NCBI RefSeq assembly: GCF_004357995.1
Contig: NZ_SMTK01000003.1
Span: forward strand, 744,001 to 808,000
Source of the DNA: Arthrobacter crusticola
GTDB lineage: Bacteria; Actinomycetota; Actinomycetes; Actinomycetales; Micrococcaceae
DNA: 64,000 nucleotides
Direction: 5' to 3'
Below the pieces are notes generated by a model. It was given only the letters and a program-made list of their open reading frames with translations, made no database searches and was not told where the DNA came from. The position numbers and the translations under genes were made by a program. Position 1 is the stretch's first letter. Each line of letters opens with the position of its first letter. Shown piece after piece: positions 52,465-61,211 of this stretch.

Positions 52465-52653
52465 CATTGTTGTATTGGGGCGAGAAACTTCGTCAATGGA
52501 AAAGCGAACGTGCGGTCTCCATACCCGACTAGAACCGATTGCCATCGAATCGACTAAATGACGCGAGGATGAATTTCACCCACCGGAGCATCGCTCATCC
52601 AAAGTGAATTTATGGCCATCGGATGCCCCTTGGGACTTCCCTGTCACGCAGGC

Positions 52654-53898
52654 CTATCGGGAGTAGAGGATCACCTTGGTCGCGCTGTGCCGGTACGTTG
52701 AGGTGTGGTCGGCCTTGCGGGCAATCACTTTCACCCGGATGCCTTTGCCGCGGTCGAGGGTGCTCAGCCTGTAGGTTGGGGCGGTTGCGCCGGTGATGTT
52801 GGCCCCGTTGCGCTGCCACTGGTAGCTGAGGGTGACCCCGGGCGTCCATGTGCCCGGCCGGGAGGTGAGCAGGTATCCGGCCTTCAGGGTTCCTGTGAAG
52901 GTGGGCAGGGCGGTGTTCGAGATGAGGGGGAGGGTCACCGGGCGGGTCTCCCCGCTGAGGACGGACCTGGGGGTGTAGTCCACCGGACGGTAGGTGACCT
53001 TCACCAGGATCCTGCTGCCGACGTCGGCGGCAACAAGGGTGTACCTGGCTGCGGTGGCCCCGATGATCGGTTCCCCGGCGCGGTACCACTGATAGGAGTA
53101 GGTTCCGCTCAAAGTCCAGGGCCCGTCCCCTCGCCAGATGCCGGTCGAGGCGCTCAGGACCTGCCCGCGCGCCGGTGTGCCGGTGATGACCGGCAGCGCC
53201 GTGTTGTGAACGATGTAGCGGTTCACCCTCGGGGTGAGCGCGGAGGTCGCCATGGTGGGGGTGCGCCCGGCCAGGGACCCGGTGACACGCACGGAGATCT
53301 GCCGGCTGTAGTCGTCGGCTCCGAGTTTGTAGGAGTATGTGGTGGCCCCGGGTACCGGCACCCCATTGCGCAGCCACTGGTAGGACACCGTCGTACCAGG
53401 GGTCCAGGTCCCAGGGGTGGCGCGCTGGACGTATCCCTGGGTGGCCAGCCCGTCGATCCTCGGTGCGGTGAAGTTCTCGACCGCCTCCTGGGCGGTGACC
53501 CTGGAAGTCTCGGCCGATTCCCGCAGGGTCAGGATGTAGCCCGGCGCGGTGGCGGAAACCTGAACGGTGAGGGCGTAGCCGACGGTCTGTTCATCGGGAA
53601 CATAGGTGGCATTCGTCGCCCCGGGGATGGGGGTGCCGCCGTAGAACCATTGATAGGTGTACTGGGCGTCGGTCGGGGCCCATGTTCCCGGGTCGGCTGC
53701 GAGTGTCTGCCCCCGGGCTGGGGTGCCGGTGATCGTTGGCACGCCCTCGGCCATGGGCATCTCGGACTGGGCGGTGACCGGTGAGGCGAGGCCGGGGGCG
53801 GCGATGCCTGCGGAGCCTGTGGTGACTGCGGCCGCGAGGACCAGTGCAGTGGCGGCGGAGAAACTCCTAAACGCTCTCGCGGATTTCTGGTTGTTCAT
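52654..53898 (-). CDS. Secreted protein with tandem Ig-like repeats
   Basis: 414 residues from ATG 53898. A signal peptide (RSFSAATALVLAAAVTTGSA) precedes four repeats of about 90 residues. Each contains a 'GTPARGQ.L...PGTW......YQW.R.G..I.GAT..TY.' pattern (for example GTPARGQTLAADPGTW, then YTYQWFYGGTPIPGAT). This Ig-like repeat is widespread in actinobacterial cell-surface proteins. There is no LPXTG anchor, so release or non-covalent attachment is likely. The gap 53899-54367 on its right holds att-like repeat copy 2 and no other gene. Confidence 0.75.
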   Translation of the reverse strand: MNNQKSARAFRSFSAATALVLAAAVTTGSAGIAAPGLASPVTAQSEMPMAEGVPTITGTPARGQTLAADPGTWAPTDAQYTYQWFYGGTPIPGATNATYVPDEQTVGYALTVQVSATAPGYILTLRESAETSRVTAQEAVENFTAPRIDGLATQGYVQRATPGTWTPGTTVSYQWLRNGVPVPGATTYSYKLGADDYSRQISVRVTGSLAGRTPTMATSALTPRVNRYIVHNTALPVITGTPARGQVLSASTGIWRGDGPWTLSGTYSYQWYRAGEPIIGATAARYTLVAADVGSRILVKVTYRPVDYTPRSVLSGETRPVTLPLISNTALPTFTGTLKAGYLLTSRPGTWTPGVTLSYQWQRNGANITGATAPTYRLSTLDRGKGIRVKVIARKADHTSTYRHSATKVILYSR

Positions 53899-54243
53899 AG
53901 ACACGGTTCCCGCGCCCCTTTCCGGGAAATGCAGTATTGAGACCGGCGATGGTGGACCCTGCGCGCTGGGCTGCGCGGAAACCACTCACATTCTGCCTAC
54001 GCATTTCATGTTTGACCAGTGGGGTTTGCTGAACGTTATCTGGGTGCGGCGAGCAAGGTGGCTCGGATCACCCGGAACAGTCGGCGCCGAAAGTCAGAAT
54101 AGTTCCGCCGGACGACTGATTCTTCGTTTCCGGCTCCCAGCGGTGCTCGAATGGCATTTCCAGCTGTTTTCACACTCCGTGGAGAGCGAGTAGGAAGTTG
54201 GCTACCTGAGGACCTGCCGAAGGCCCGCTCACAGGTTATTCGC

Positions 54244-54279
54244 CTACGGAACGTGGTCGAGTTCCGCTTCAACGTGTAG
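54244..54279 (+). repeat. Att-like coding repeat, copy 2
   Basis: The same 12 codons (CTA CGG AAC GTG ... TAG) give LRNVVEFRFNV-stop, preceded in frame by ARSQVIR. The sequence after the stop (GGGGAACGGC) is shared with copy 3. Confidence 0.6.
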
Positions 54280-54356
54280 GGGAACGGCGGTTACCGGGTA
54301 GAAAGCGAGTTCCGCTTCGCCATCTGGTACCTCGGTCCTCTCAGCCCGGGCCGGCC

Positions 54357-54362
54357 TATGGT
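54357..54362 (+). promoter_or_regulatory. -10 hexamer TATGGT of the photolyase-like gene
   Basis: It lies 5 nt before ATG 54368. Confidence 0.4.
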
Positions 54363-54367
54363 TAGGC

Positions 54368-55975
54368 ATGAACTCCGGCCTGCGTGTGCGCCTCGTCCTG
54401 CCGCATCAGCTGTTCGACCAGCATCTCGAAGCCGCTGGTGACACCGTCTTCGTGCTGATCGAGCATGACCTTCTCTTCCGCCAGTACGCGTTCCATTCCC
54501 ACAAGCTGGTGCTCCATCGCGCGTCGATGAACCGCTTCGCCCGCCGCTTGAGCGAGCACGGCTACGAGGTCGAAGTCCTCAGAAGCGATGCCGACAGTAG
54601 CTCCTCCGATCAGCTCGCCGGGTTCATCCGGAACCGCAACCCGGCGCAGGTGACCTGGTTCGACGTGGTCGATGACTGGCTCGAGCGGGATCTTTTCGCG
54701 GCGCTCGCCGACGGCGGATACCCGATGCGCCGGGAAGACGTGTTCGAGACACCGAACTTTTTCACCGACCGCGCGCAGATCGACCACTGGTTCTCGCAAA
54801 ATGACTCCCGAATGCAGGACTTCTATGTGTGGCAACGTCGTCGACTCGGCATTCTGGTCGACGACGGGGAACCCCTCGGCGGGAGGTGGTCCTTCGATGC
54901 CGAAAACCGTAAGAAACTTCCCCGCGGTTACACCCCCCACATCGTGGGCCGTTTCGCCCGCCATCCCGTCCACCAACGCGAAGGGACCCTTGATATTGAA
55001 GCGCTGATGGGGGACGGAGCCGGTGACGGGATGCATCGTGAGGTGGACCTCGCGATCGCCTGGGTCAGTGCTGAGTTTCCGGACGCTCCGGGTGACCCCC
55101 ACCTGTTCGCCTGGCCCACCAGCGGGGACGAAGCGCGTCAGCACCTGCAGGAGTTCGTCAGGGAACGACTGAACGAGTTTGGGCCCTACGAGGACGCGAT
55201 CTCAACCGCGCATCCGTTCATCGCGCACGGCCTGCTGACGGCCGTGTTGAACATCGGACTGCTGGACCCGCGGGTCCTCGTAGGAGCGGTACTCGAGGGT
55301 GCAGATGCCGATACCCCACTCGCCTCCCTGGAAGGGTTCGTGCGGCAGGTGATCGGTTGGCGTGAATACATGCGGGCCACCTACCGGACCAGCGGCCGGC
55401 AGATGCGCACTTCGAACCACCTCGGGCACCAGAACGCACTCGGGGACGGGTGGTGGGATGCGAGCACCGGGCTGGCGCCCGTGGACATGGTCATCTCCCG
55501 CGTGCTTGCCACCGGGTATGCCCACCACATCGAGCGGCTGATGGTGCTCGGCAACGCGATGTCCCTGCTGCGGGTTCATCCCGACCGGGTATACGAGTGG
55601 TTCATGGAGATGTTCATCGACGCGTACGACTGGGTGATGGTTCCCAACGTCTACGCGATGAGCCAGTTCGCTGCAGGGGAGGAGATCACCACGAAACCCT
55701 ATGTGTCGGGGAGCAACTATCTGCGGAAGATGTCAGATCTTCCTGCGGGGGAGTGGATGGCCGACTGGGATGGCTTGTATTGGACATTTGTCGAGGATCA
55801 CCGCGCGGTCCTGAGAGCGAACCCGCGCATGCGGATGATCGTCTCCCTGCTTGAGAACATGGACCCGACCACCTTGAACGACCACCGATGCCGTGCCCGG
55901 GCGCTCCTCGATGGCGGGCACGAAACGGCACTGTTGAGCACGCCGGCGACCCAGGATAGGACTCGTGAACCGTAA
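54368..55975 (+). CDS. Cryptochrome/photolyase-related protein (FeS-BCP type) lacking the Fe-S cysteines
   Basis: 535 residues that align throughout with the bacterial (6-4) photolyase/PhrB group (FeS-BCP). Matching stretches are GRWSFDAENRKKLPRG, FVRQVIGWREYMRATY, ATGYAHHIERLMVLGN, AYDWVMVPNVYAMSQFA and TKPYVSGSNYLRKMSD. In PhrB four cysteines bind a [4Fe-4S] cluster, one before the YAHHI motif and three in a YCxxCRYDP...ACPF segment. Here the corresponding positions read DMVIS and LPAGEWMADWDGLYW, with no cysteine. Only one cysteine occurs in the whole C-terminal half. It should still bind FAD; whether it repairs DNA or only senses light is open. Confidence 0.75.
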   Translation: MNSGLRVRLVLPHQLFDQHLEAAGDTVFVLIEHDLLFRQYAFHSHKLVLHRASMNRFARRLSEHGYEVEVLRSDADSSSSDQLAGFIRNRNPAQVTWFDVVDDWLERDLFAALADGGYPMRREDVFETPNFFTDRAQIDHWFSQNDSRMQDFYVWQRRRLGILVDDGEPLGGRWSFDAENRKKLPRGYTPHIVGRFARHPVHQREGTLDIEALMGDGAGDGMHREVDLAIAWVSAEFPDAPGDPHLFAWPTSGDEARQHLQEFVRERLNEFGPYEDAISTAHPFIAHGLLTAVLNIGLLDPRVLVGAVLEGADADTPLASLEGFVRQVIGWREYMRATYRTSGRQMRTSNHLGHQNALGDGWWDASTGLAPVDMVISRVLATGYAHHIERLMVLGNAMSLLRVHPDRVYEWFMEMFIDAYDWVMVPNVYAMSQFAAGEEITTKPYVSGSNYLRKMSDLPAGEWMADWDGLYWTFVEDHRAVLRANPRMRMIVSLLENMDPTTLNDHRCRARALLDGGHETALLSTPATQDRTREP

Positions 55976-56172
55976 CCGAGCCCGCGAGAGCGACCTGGCG
56001 GAGTTTAAGTTTGGGCGTGGGAGGGGATTTCTCTTCCAAAAGTTCCCCGAAGCTCCGCATCGGATTTGAGGGTGAACGAAAGTTACTGGACGTCCTCCTG
56101 AGGCGGTGCCACCATGGCGGTAGTGTCGCGGCCGCTCGGCGGCAGGGCGCAAGAGCGGAGGTTGGGGTACCA

Positions 56173-56598
56173 ATGTCAACTCCTGTTGATCTGATCGTGG
56201 AGCGGTACCATCATGCGCTCGATGCGGTCGTCACCGGAGATTCTGCGCCGATGAAGGAGCTGATTTCGAAGCGGGATGACGTCACTCTCGCCAATCCTCT
56301 CGGCCCGCCGGTTCGGGGCTGGAATGGCGTAGAGAGGACGATGGATCACGCGATTTCCCACTTTCACGAAGGTGAGCCGACCAGGTTCGAGCGGATTTCA
56401 GAGTTCATCGGCACCGAATTGGCATACATCGTGGAGCTGGAACGGACGCGGGTGAAGATCGGCGGATCCGACGAGCTGTCACCGATAGCCCTGAGGGTAA
56501 CCACGATCTTCCTTCTGGAAGACGGTGACTGGAAGGTTCTCCACCGCCACGCCGATCCCATAACGACCCCCAGATCGATTGACTCCATCATCCAGTAG
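56173..56598 (+). CDS. SnoaL-like (NTF2 fold) protein
   Basis: 141 residues from ATG 56173, with GGAGG 10 nt upstream. An alpha+beta cone fold is suggested by the helical start VDLIVERYHHALDAVVTGDS, a strand-rich core with NPLGPPVRGWNGVERTMDHA, and WKVLHRHADPI near the end. Proteins of this SnoaL/DUF4440 group are small hydrolases, isomerases or binding proteins without a fixed substrate. Its role here is unknown. Confidence 0.65.
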   Translation: MSTPVDLIVERYHHALDAVVTGDSAPMKELISKRDDVTLANPLGPPVRGWNGVERTMDHAISHFHEGEPTRFERISEFIGTELAYIVELERTRVKIGGSDELSPIALRVTTIFLLEDGDWKVLHRHADPITTPRSIDSIIQ

Positions 56599-56721
56599 CC
56601 GAGCACGAGAACCAGCCACAACGCAGCAGCCGCACGTCAGGGGTCTGAGTGGGTGCTGCGGTCCGGTCACATCAAAAGTAAGGGTTAGCCTCGAGCGCCC
56701 CTGCAAGCAGAGGTTTATCGG

Positions 56722-56757
56722 CTACTGAACGTGGTTGAGTTCCGCTTCAACGTGTAG
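56722..56757 (+). repeat. Att-like coding repeat, copy 3
   Basis: CTA CTG AAC GTG GTT GAG ... TAG gives LLNVVEFRFNV-stop, preceded in frame by AEVYR. It ends 29 bp before the stop of an integrase fragment, where attachment sites usually lie. Confidence 0.6.
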
Positions 56758-56785
56758 GGAAACGGCATAAGGCCTAGTCAGGGGG

Positions 56786-57010
56786 TCAGAACGTCACGCC
56801 AGTCCGCACTGAGCCCGCAGGAATCGCCAACGCTTCCGCCATCATGGCCCCGGCTGCGGAGCGAGTGCGGTCCTCTGCGGTAGGCCAGAGGTGCGAGTAG
56901 GTATTGAGGGTTGTGGTCGCTTTCGCATGGCCCAGTGCCCCCTGTACGGTGACGACATCACACCCCGAGGCAATAAGTCCAGAGGCGTAGAAGTGCCGCG
57001 GGTCGACCAT
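56786..57010 (-). pseudogene. Tyrosine recombinase (integrase), C-terminal stump
   Basis: About 75 residues of a phage-type integrase: RHFYASGLIASGCDVVTVQG, ALGHAKATTTLNTYSHLWPT. The HxxR of the DLRH motif (DPRHFYAS), the LGH histidine and the nucleophilic tyrosine (TYSHLW) are visible. The N-terminal two thirds are gone. The break at about 57010 abuts a beta-helix gene that is truncated at the same point on the other strand. Confidence 0.75.
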
Positions 57011-57993
57011 CAACGTCATCGTTGATGGGTGCCGGTTCCTGCCGCTCACGGTTGGAGGGACCACCTACCCGGCGCCGAACCCGGTGGGTAGCCACGCTTC
57101 CATCGAGGGCCGCTACTACCGCAACATCACCGTCTCAAACTGCCTGATCCAGGACGCTGTATCGGACACGACAAGCAGTTACTTCGGGATCCTTCACTTC
57201 GTCGCCGCGGACGGGGTTTCCGTGGTGAACAACCGGTTCATCTCCACCACCAACCAGCCGGCCACAGGGATCATGTTCTACCGCACCCACCTTGGGCGGG
57301 CCCTGGCCGACGTGGCGAACACGGCATCGAACATCACCTATGCGGTGCCGCTGGTGCCGCGAAATATCAGGGTGAGTGGGAACCACTTCGAGGGATACAC
57401 TTCCGCGAACACCTCGCCCAACCTGATCTACGTATCCGGGGATTCAACCACTGGGGTAAGGCGTCCGCGGTGGAAATTTCAAACAATAGGTTTGTTCAGT
57501 GCACGTCAGACCCGACTGCCAGCGCCGGAGCAAACCCCATCTACGCCGCATACACAACCGGACTTACCGTCACGGGGAACACTGCCAAGACTGTCCGGCG
57601 GTTGCTTTTCGGGGTTGCTGTGGACCGGGCCGTGATCCCAGGGAACACTGTAGAGGGCTGCTACCACCAAATCATTTCCCTCAGCGTCGGCTCGTTTGAC
57701 AGCATCATCAGCGCCAATGTGATCCGAGATTATGACGGATACGCGATCCGCCTGTTACTTCCTGCGCCGCCGTATCGATCACGGGAAACACGCTGCGCGG
57801 TATGCGCGGAACATCCTCTACGAACACACCGATTGCGGTGGATTCCTGCACTTGGGTCAAGGCATCGAGCAACTCATTGATCCAAGACCAGACACGGCCG
57901 GTGGGCATCCTCTACTCCGGTACCTCAACGGGCGGGATGATCGACGGCAACCTCATCGCAGGATTCACCACCCCGATAGTGCAGCCGGCATAG
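57011..57993 (+). pseudogene. Right-handed parallel beta-helix protein with two frameshifts
   Basis: Three frames join into one protein: INVIVDGCRFLPLTVGG ... ISVVNN-type turns up to YVSGD; then FNHWGKASAVEISNNRFVQC to YDGYAIR; then VTSCAAVSITGNTLRGM to a TAG at 57991-57993. Shifts lie near 57440 and 57752. The repeated 'NxF/I...V.GN.' pattern (GNHFEGY, NNRFVQ, GNTVEG, ANVIRD, GNTLRG) is that of pectate-lyase-like beta-helices, found in phage tailspikes and polysaccharide enzymes. The N-terminus is missing at the integrase junction. Confidence 0.7.
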
Positions 57994-58081
57994 CGTAGGC
58001 GTCGAGAATCGGCGCGGCCACCGTGCAACACTCAACCGCAGGACAGATCATGCGCGGCGGAGCACTCACCGCCATCATCGT

Positions 58082-58834
58082 TTAGGCGGCAAGATCCGCG
58101 GCGAGTTCCGCCCCAGTCCACGTACTGGGGCGGAACGGGGCCAACTCCGATTTCATACGGCCGAACTGCTTCACGAACAGGTCCGGGTCGGTCAGGTCGA
58201 GGTGTGAGAAGTCCGTAGGCTCATAGTCCCACCACCGCAGATCCTGCAATTCCGCAGCCAAATCCGGGCGGAAGCGGGGCTGCAGGGGCTTGGCTGGGAC
58301 GCCCGCCACGATGGTGTACGGGGCGACGTCTTTGGTCACAATAGCTCCCGCAGCGATTACCGCGCCGTCCCCAATGGAGACGCCCTTGTTGATGGTCACG
58401 TCCTGGGCGATCCACACGTCATTGCCGATGACAGGCAGGGGCTTTTGAAACCCCTTGATCGACCTCGAGGTCAGACCTCCGGGGTTGTCCTCCAAATAGG
58501 CGGACAGGAGCGCACCACCTCTCTCATAGGTGACGTTCGAGGTAGTGACCCACTCGTAAGGGTGACGCGTCCACGGGATGTCCAGGCCCTTGCCGATGGA
58601 GCAGTAACGGCCCACCTTCAAACCCGGGGGAAGCCAGGACATGCTGTAGCTGAATGAGCCCATAGTGCACAGCGCGTGCCCGCCGTAGAAGCCCGCGTAC
58701 TGCTCGATCACATCAGTGGAGTCCACCGTCAATTGCTTCGCAACGATCGGCCCTCCGCGCAGCGTCATGAAGATCCGTGCATCGAGCAGCCGCTTCTGCA
58801 GGACGGGCGTTACGGGCATGATTATGCGCGCCAT
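58082..58834 (-). CDS. CatB-like hexapeptide acetyltransferase
   Basis: 250 residues with a left-handed beta-helix of hexapeptide repeats: [20 protein letters not shown], then [20 protein letters not shown], then [14 protein letters not shown], the classical end of CatB/LacA-type enzymes. The preceding [14 protein letters not shown] region places it with xenobiotic or polysaccharide O-acetyltransferases. A histidine in the W(T)RHPYEW stretch fits the active site. In this setting, surface polysaccharide acetylation is more likely than antibiotic resistance. Confidence 0.8.
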   Translation of the reverse strand: MARIIMPVTPVLQKRLLDARIFMTLRGGPIVAKQLTVDSTDVIEQYAGFYGGHALCTMGSFSYSMSWLPPGLKVGRYCSIGKGLDIPWTRHPYEWVTTSNVTYERGGALLSAYLEDNPGGLTSRSIKGFQKPLPVIGNDVWIAQDVTINKGVSIGDGAVIAAGAIVTKDVAPYTIVAGVPAKPLQPRFRPDLAAELQDLRWWDYEPTDFSHLDLTDPDLFVKQFGRMKSELAPFRPSTWTGAELAADLAA

Positions 58835-58903
58835 CTATTGTTCCCCAACCTGTGATCATTCGTTCGTTTGAGACCGCCCTATCGTAGCGGCAGCAGAGTT
58901 GCG

Positions 58904-58935
58904 CCCCACCCTTCACCGAGTGGGGGCTTTTTCTT
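58904..58935 (+). terminator. Rho-independent terminator with U-run
   Basis: CCCCAC (58904-58909) pairs with GTGGGG (58920-58925) and is followed by GCTTTTTCTT on the plus strand. No plus-strand gene ends nearby, so it is probably left over from a lost gene. Confidence 0.5.
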
Positions 58936-59048
58936 CCTTGGGCGAGGCTCGCCCACGGTTGCGGTGAAGCGCGACGGCACACTTGGCTCGACTTGACACG
59001 CCGACCCCAACACCCACGGGTCGGGGCAGGACGGGGGCTGACTCAGCT

Positions 59049-59639
59049 CTACGAACCTTGTGGATACGTCCATTCCCAAGAATCTTCGAGGACAAGGACC
59101 CCTTCAGGTGTTTCGACATCGAGAACTATTTTGCCGACTGCTTTCTCACCCGGACCGATAAGGCTTGGCAACAGTTCTGACTGTGGGAAGCAGGAGTATG
59201 CTGCACCGGTTCCAAGGATGACATTAGAGGTGGTCCCGTTGGCTGCTATCGCTTTCCAGCCGCCGGTGTAGAACTCAGGGTTGATGTCCTCAGCTAGCTT
59301 TGGCGATGTTTCCACTGCCATCTCTAGAACCACGAAATGCCCGTTCTCCGGCGCGGTGGCAAACTCGGCCGTGCAAGGAACGTCAACGGAGATTGAGTTA
59401 ACCACGAAGTCGACAAGCTGTTCGCCGGCTTCATTCGCTCGGCCGCCTCCTTGCCCCACAACCTTCACTAGGTTGCCCCGGGTGGACCGCTCGGGCTCGT
59501 CAGATCCGGTCTCACTCGGAGTTGCGGTAGCGGAAGGTTTAGCCGGTTCAACCGACGGAGCAGTAGCTGACGTTTCATTCGTTGAGCATCCGGACAAGAA
59601 CAGTGCCGTTACCCCCAACACTGCAACAATTTTCTTCAT
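59049..59639 (-). CDS. Lipoprotein of unknown function
   Basis: 196 residues with a lipoprotein signal (VAVLGVTALFLSGC, lipobox LSGC), a Thr/Ser/Pro-rich spacer (about 22-52) and a beta-sandwich-like domain with FVVNSISVDVPC and HFVVLEMAVETSP. The order resembles DUF4352-type extracellular Ig-like domains. No partner is evident. Confidence 0.7.
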   Translation of the reverse strand: MKKIVAVLGVTALFLSGCSTNETSATAPSVEPAKPSATATPSETGSDEPERSTRGNLVKVVGQGGGRANEAGEQLVDFVVNSISVDVPCTAEFATAPENGHFVVLEMAVETSPKLAEDINPEFYTGGWKAIAANGTTSNVILGTGAAYSCFPQSELLPSLIGPGEKAVGKIVLDVETPEGVLVLEDSWEWTYPQGS

Positions 59640-59771
59640 GTGATTCCCTTAACGAACGAGTGGCTCGAACTCGCGACGGCCGCGACAACAAGATCTTAGT
59701 AGCAGTGCGCCTCACCGATTTGCATCCGCAGCTGTAGCCAGCCGCAAAAGGCACCTCTAAGGTGGCAGCGG

Positions 59772-60073
59772 TGTGACTGCGTTCCTCCACACCCACCCCT
59801 CGCGTTCTGTCTGAATGGCGGGCTCGAGGAAGCGGATCTTTACGGCTTTGCTGTTCCAGGCAATAGCGTGTGCTTGGATCCGGACAGCCTTGGTGGGGTA
59901 CCGAACCCAAACGTAGACGCGGCGTGGCTTGTCGAAATGTGAGCGGGGTCATTGGGCAGGTCCACCTCGACCGCGGTAAGCAACATGGGCTCCTCACGCA
60001 GAACACACCCCTCAAGCCACTTGTCGACGGAGGCGGCCCCGTACCGCTTGTTCTGCCCCACAGCACGCCACAC
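59772..60073 (-). pseudogene. Second copy of the SOS-cassette companion gene, frameshifted
   Basis: The frame from GTG 60073 reads GQNKRYGAASVDKWLEGCVL to EVDLPNDPAH, matching the N-terminus of the intact gene at 29131-29445. The C-terminal half continues in another frame as DKPRRVYVWVRYPTKAVRIQ to EREGWVWRNAVTPLPP. The shift lies near 59940, within CACATTTCG. If one T were restored, the product would be full length. The DUF6504-like gene that precedes the intact copy is absent here, yet the LexA box is kept. Confidence 0.7.
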
Positions 60074-60103
60074 CTCATCCCGGTCCTTGCCTCCGGTTCA
60101 AAG

Positions 60104-60119
60104 TAGAACACAGGTTCGA
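60104..60119 (-). promoter_or_regulatory. LexA (SOS) box, second copy
   Basis: TAGAAC-ACAG-GTTCGA, minus strand TCGAAC-N4-GTTCTA, matches the actinobacterial LexA consensus at 11 of 12 positions. The flanks (TCAAAG before, TTATTTTGAC after) resemble those at 29867-29897, so box and gene were copied together. Confidence 0.7.
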
Positions 60120-60121
60120 TT

Positions 60122-60646
60122 ATTTTGACCGTTTGGCGAGGTCCGCAACGAGAGTCCGGACCAGCTTCTTGGCGCTTGCCACCGTCTCGGGGTGGGGGTC
60201 TCCTGCCAAACGGGTACGTAGAAGAACAGGCCGTTTGCAAACCTGACCGCAGTCGAGTGACCCTGATGGGCGGGGTCGTCCGGGGCATATAACCGAAGCT
60301 CCTGCAGACTGCTTCTACTCGCGACCTGCAACCCTTCGGGCTTGTTGGGGCGGAAGAACCCCGAATCGAACAAGCAGAGCGACTTGGTGAACACGATGAT
60401 CTCGAATGACATATGCAGTTCGCTGTGGGGCGTATCCCAGGGCAGACTCTTGCACGTGTCATCCGGCAAATCGTGAGTGTAGGCAACCCCTCCATCGATG
60501 TAGACGGGATCCTCGGGTTCCAGGAACGGGGAGAGTCGAAGCGCCGCCGCCGCCCGCATACCTAGACGCTCTTTGATGATGGTTTCCCTCCAGCCTTCGC
60601 TGGTGCGGTCGAGGGTCCGGAGGAGTGCGTCCGTCGTGGCGCTCAT
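60122..60646 (-). CDS. Hypothetical protein, probably frameshifted near its end
   Basis: From ATG 60646 the frame gives MSATTDALLRTLDRTSEGWR and an extended beta-rich domain (DPVYIDGGVAYTHDLPDD, ELHMSFEIIVFTKSLCLFDS). After FFYVPVWQE the ordinary frame becomes proline/arginine-rich. The neighbouring frame reads DPHPETVASAKKLVRTLVAD to LAKRSK and a stop at 60122, a better C-terminus. A one-base shift in the CCCCC run near 60186 would explain this. Family unknown. Its end comes within 3 bp of the second LexA box. Confidence 0.5.
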
Positions 60647-60837
60647 ACGAACACGCTAGCCATGTGCTCGGGGGGAAATAGGGCCCCCGCATCAGCGACG
60701 CCGCATGGGGCCCTTCCGCCACCTGCAGTCCGCAAGAAGTCCGCAAGGGTTCGACTTCCACCACTTCTCCCCAACCATCAGAAGCCCGGAATCTAGCGGA
60801 ATCCAACGCCCTGCAACTCCCCACCTATATATAGGGG

Positions 60838-60858
60838 ACGTTCCGCTTCAACGTGTAG
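60838..60858 (+). repeat. Att-like coding repeat, copy 4 (partial)
   Basis: Only ACG TTC CGC TTC AAC GTG TAG remains (FRFNV-stop), with 19 bases identical to copy 2. It lies in the 565-bp gene-free stretch 60647-61211. Confidence 0.5.
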
Positions 60859-60882
60859 TTCCTGATCTCCCTGAGACCTTTT

Positions 60883-60923
60883 GCAATCGCCGCTAAGAAC
60901 ACGTGTTCCTGGCGGCGATGCGC
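60883..60923. terminator. Compound hairpin with a perfect inner palindrome
   Basis: ATCGCCGC and GCGGCGAT enclose the 12-bp palindrome GAACACGTGTTC (60897-60908). It may be a terminator or a protein-binding site. It follows repeat copy 4 by 25 bp. No gene is seen on either side before 61212. Confidence 0.4.
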
Positions 60924-61211
60924 TCTTGCGACTGCCCTAGTCGCGATGATGCCGCCAGCATTTCGCAGCATGGCAGGCGTCGGCGGTTCTGTATGAGGCT
61001 GATTTTTGGACTGAAGAAGCTAACGGACTTGTCTTCATCTGCCGGTGAGTGACTTCTTGGTTGTGACCCCAGTGTACGACGGTGTCAGCGCAGCCACGGG
61101 GCGCCATCCAGCCCTGTCGCAGCCGACGCTACCGGCGTAGGCTTCGGCTGTGCCGGCTCTGTCCGCGGGATCCGTCCGCCCGGCCGGCAGTCGCCTACAA
61201 AGGAGTCCGCC

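Noticed and set aside
54244..54279. Att-like repeat as an IS5 transposase piece (RNVVERxFN motif)
   Set aside because: The resemblance stops after NVVE, each copy ends in a stop at the same place, and no other IS5 sequence is present.
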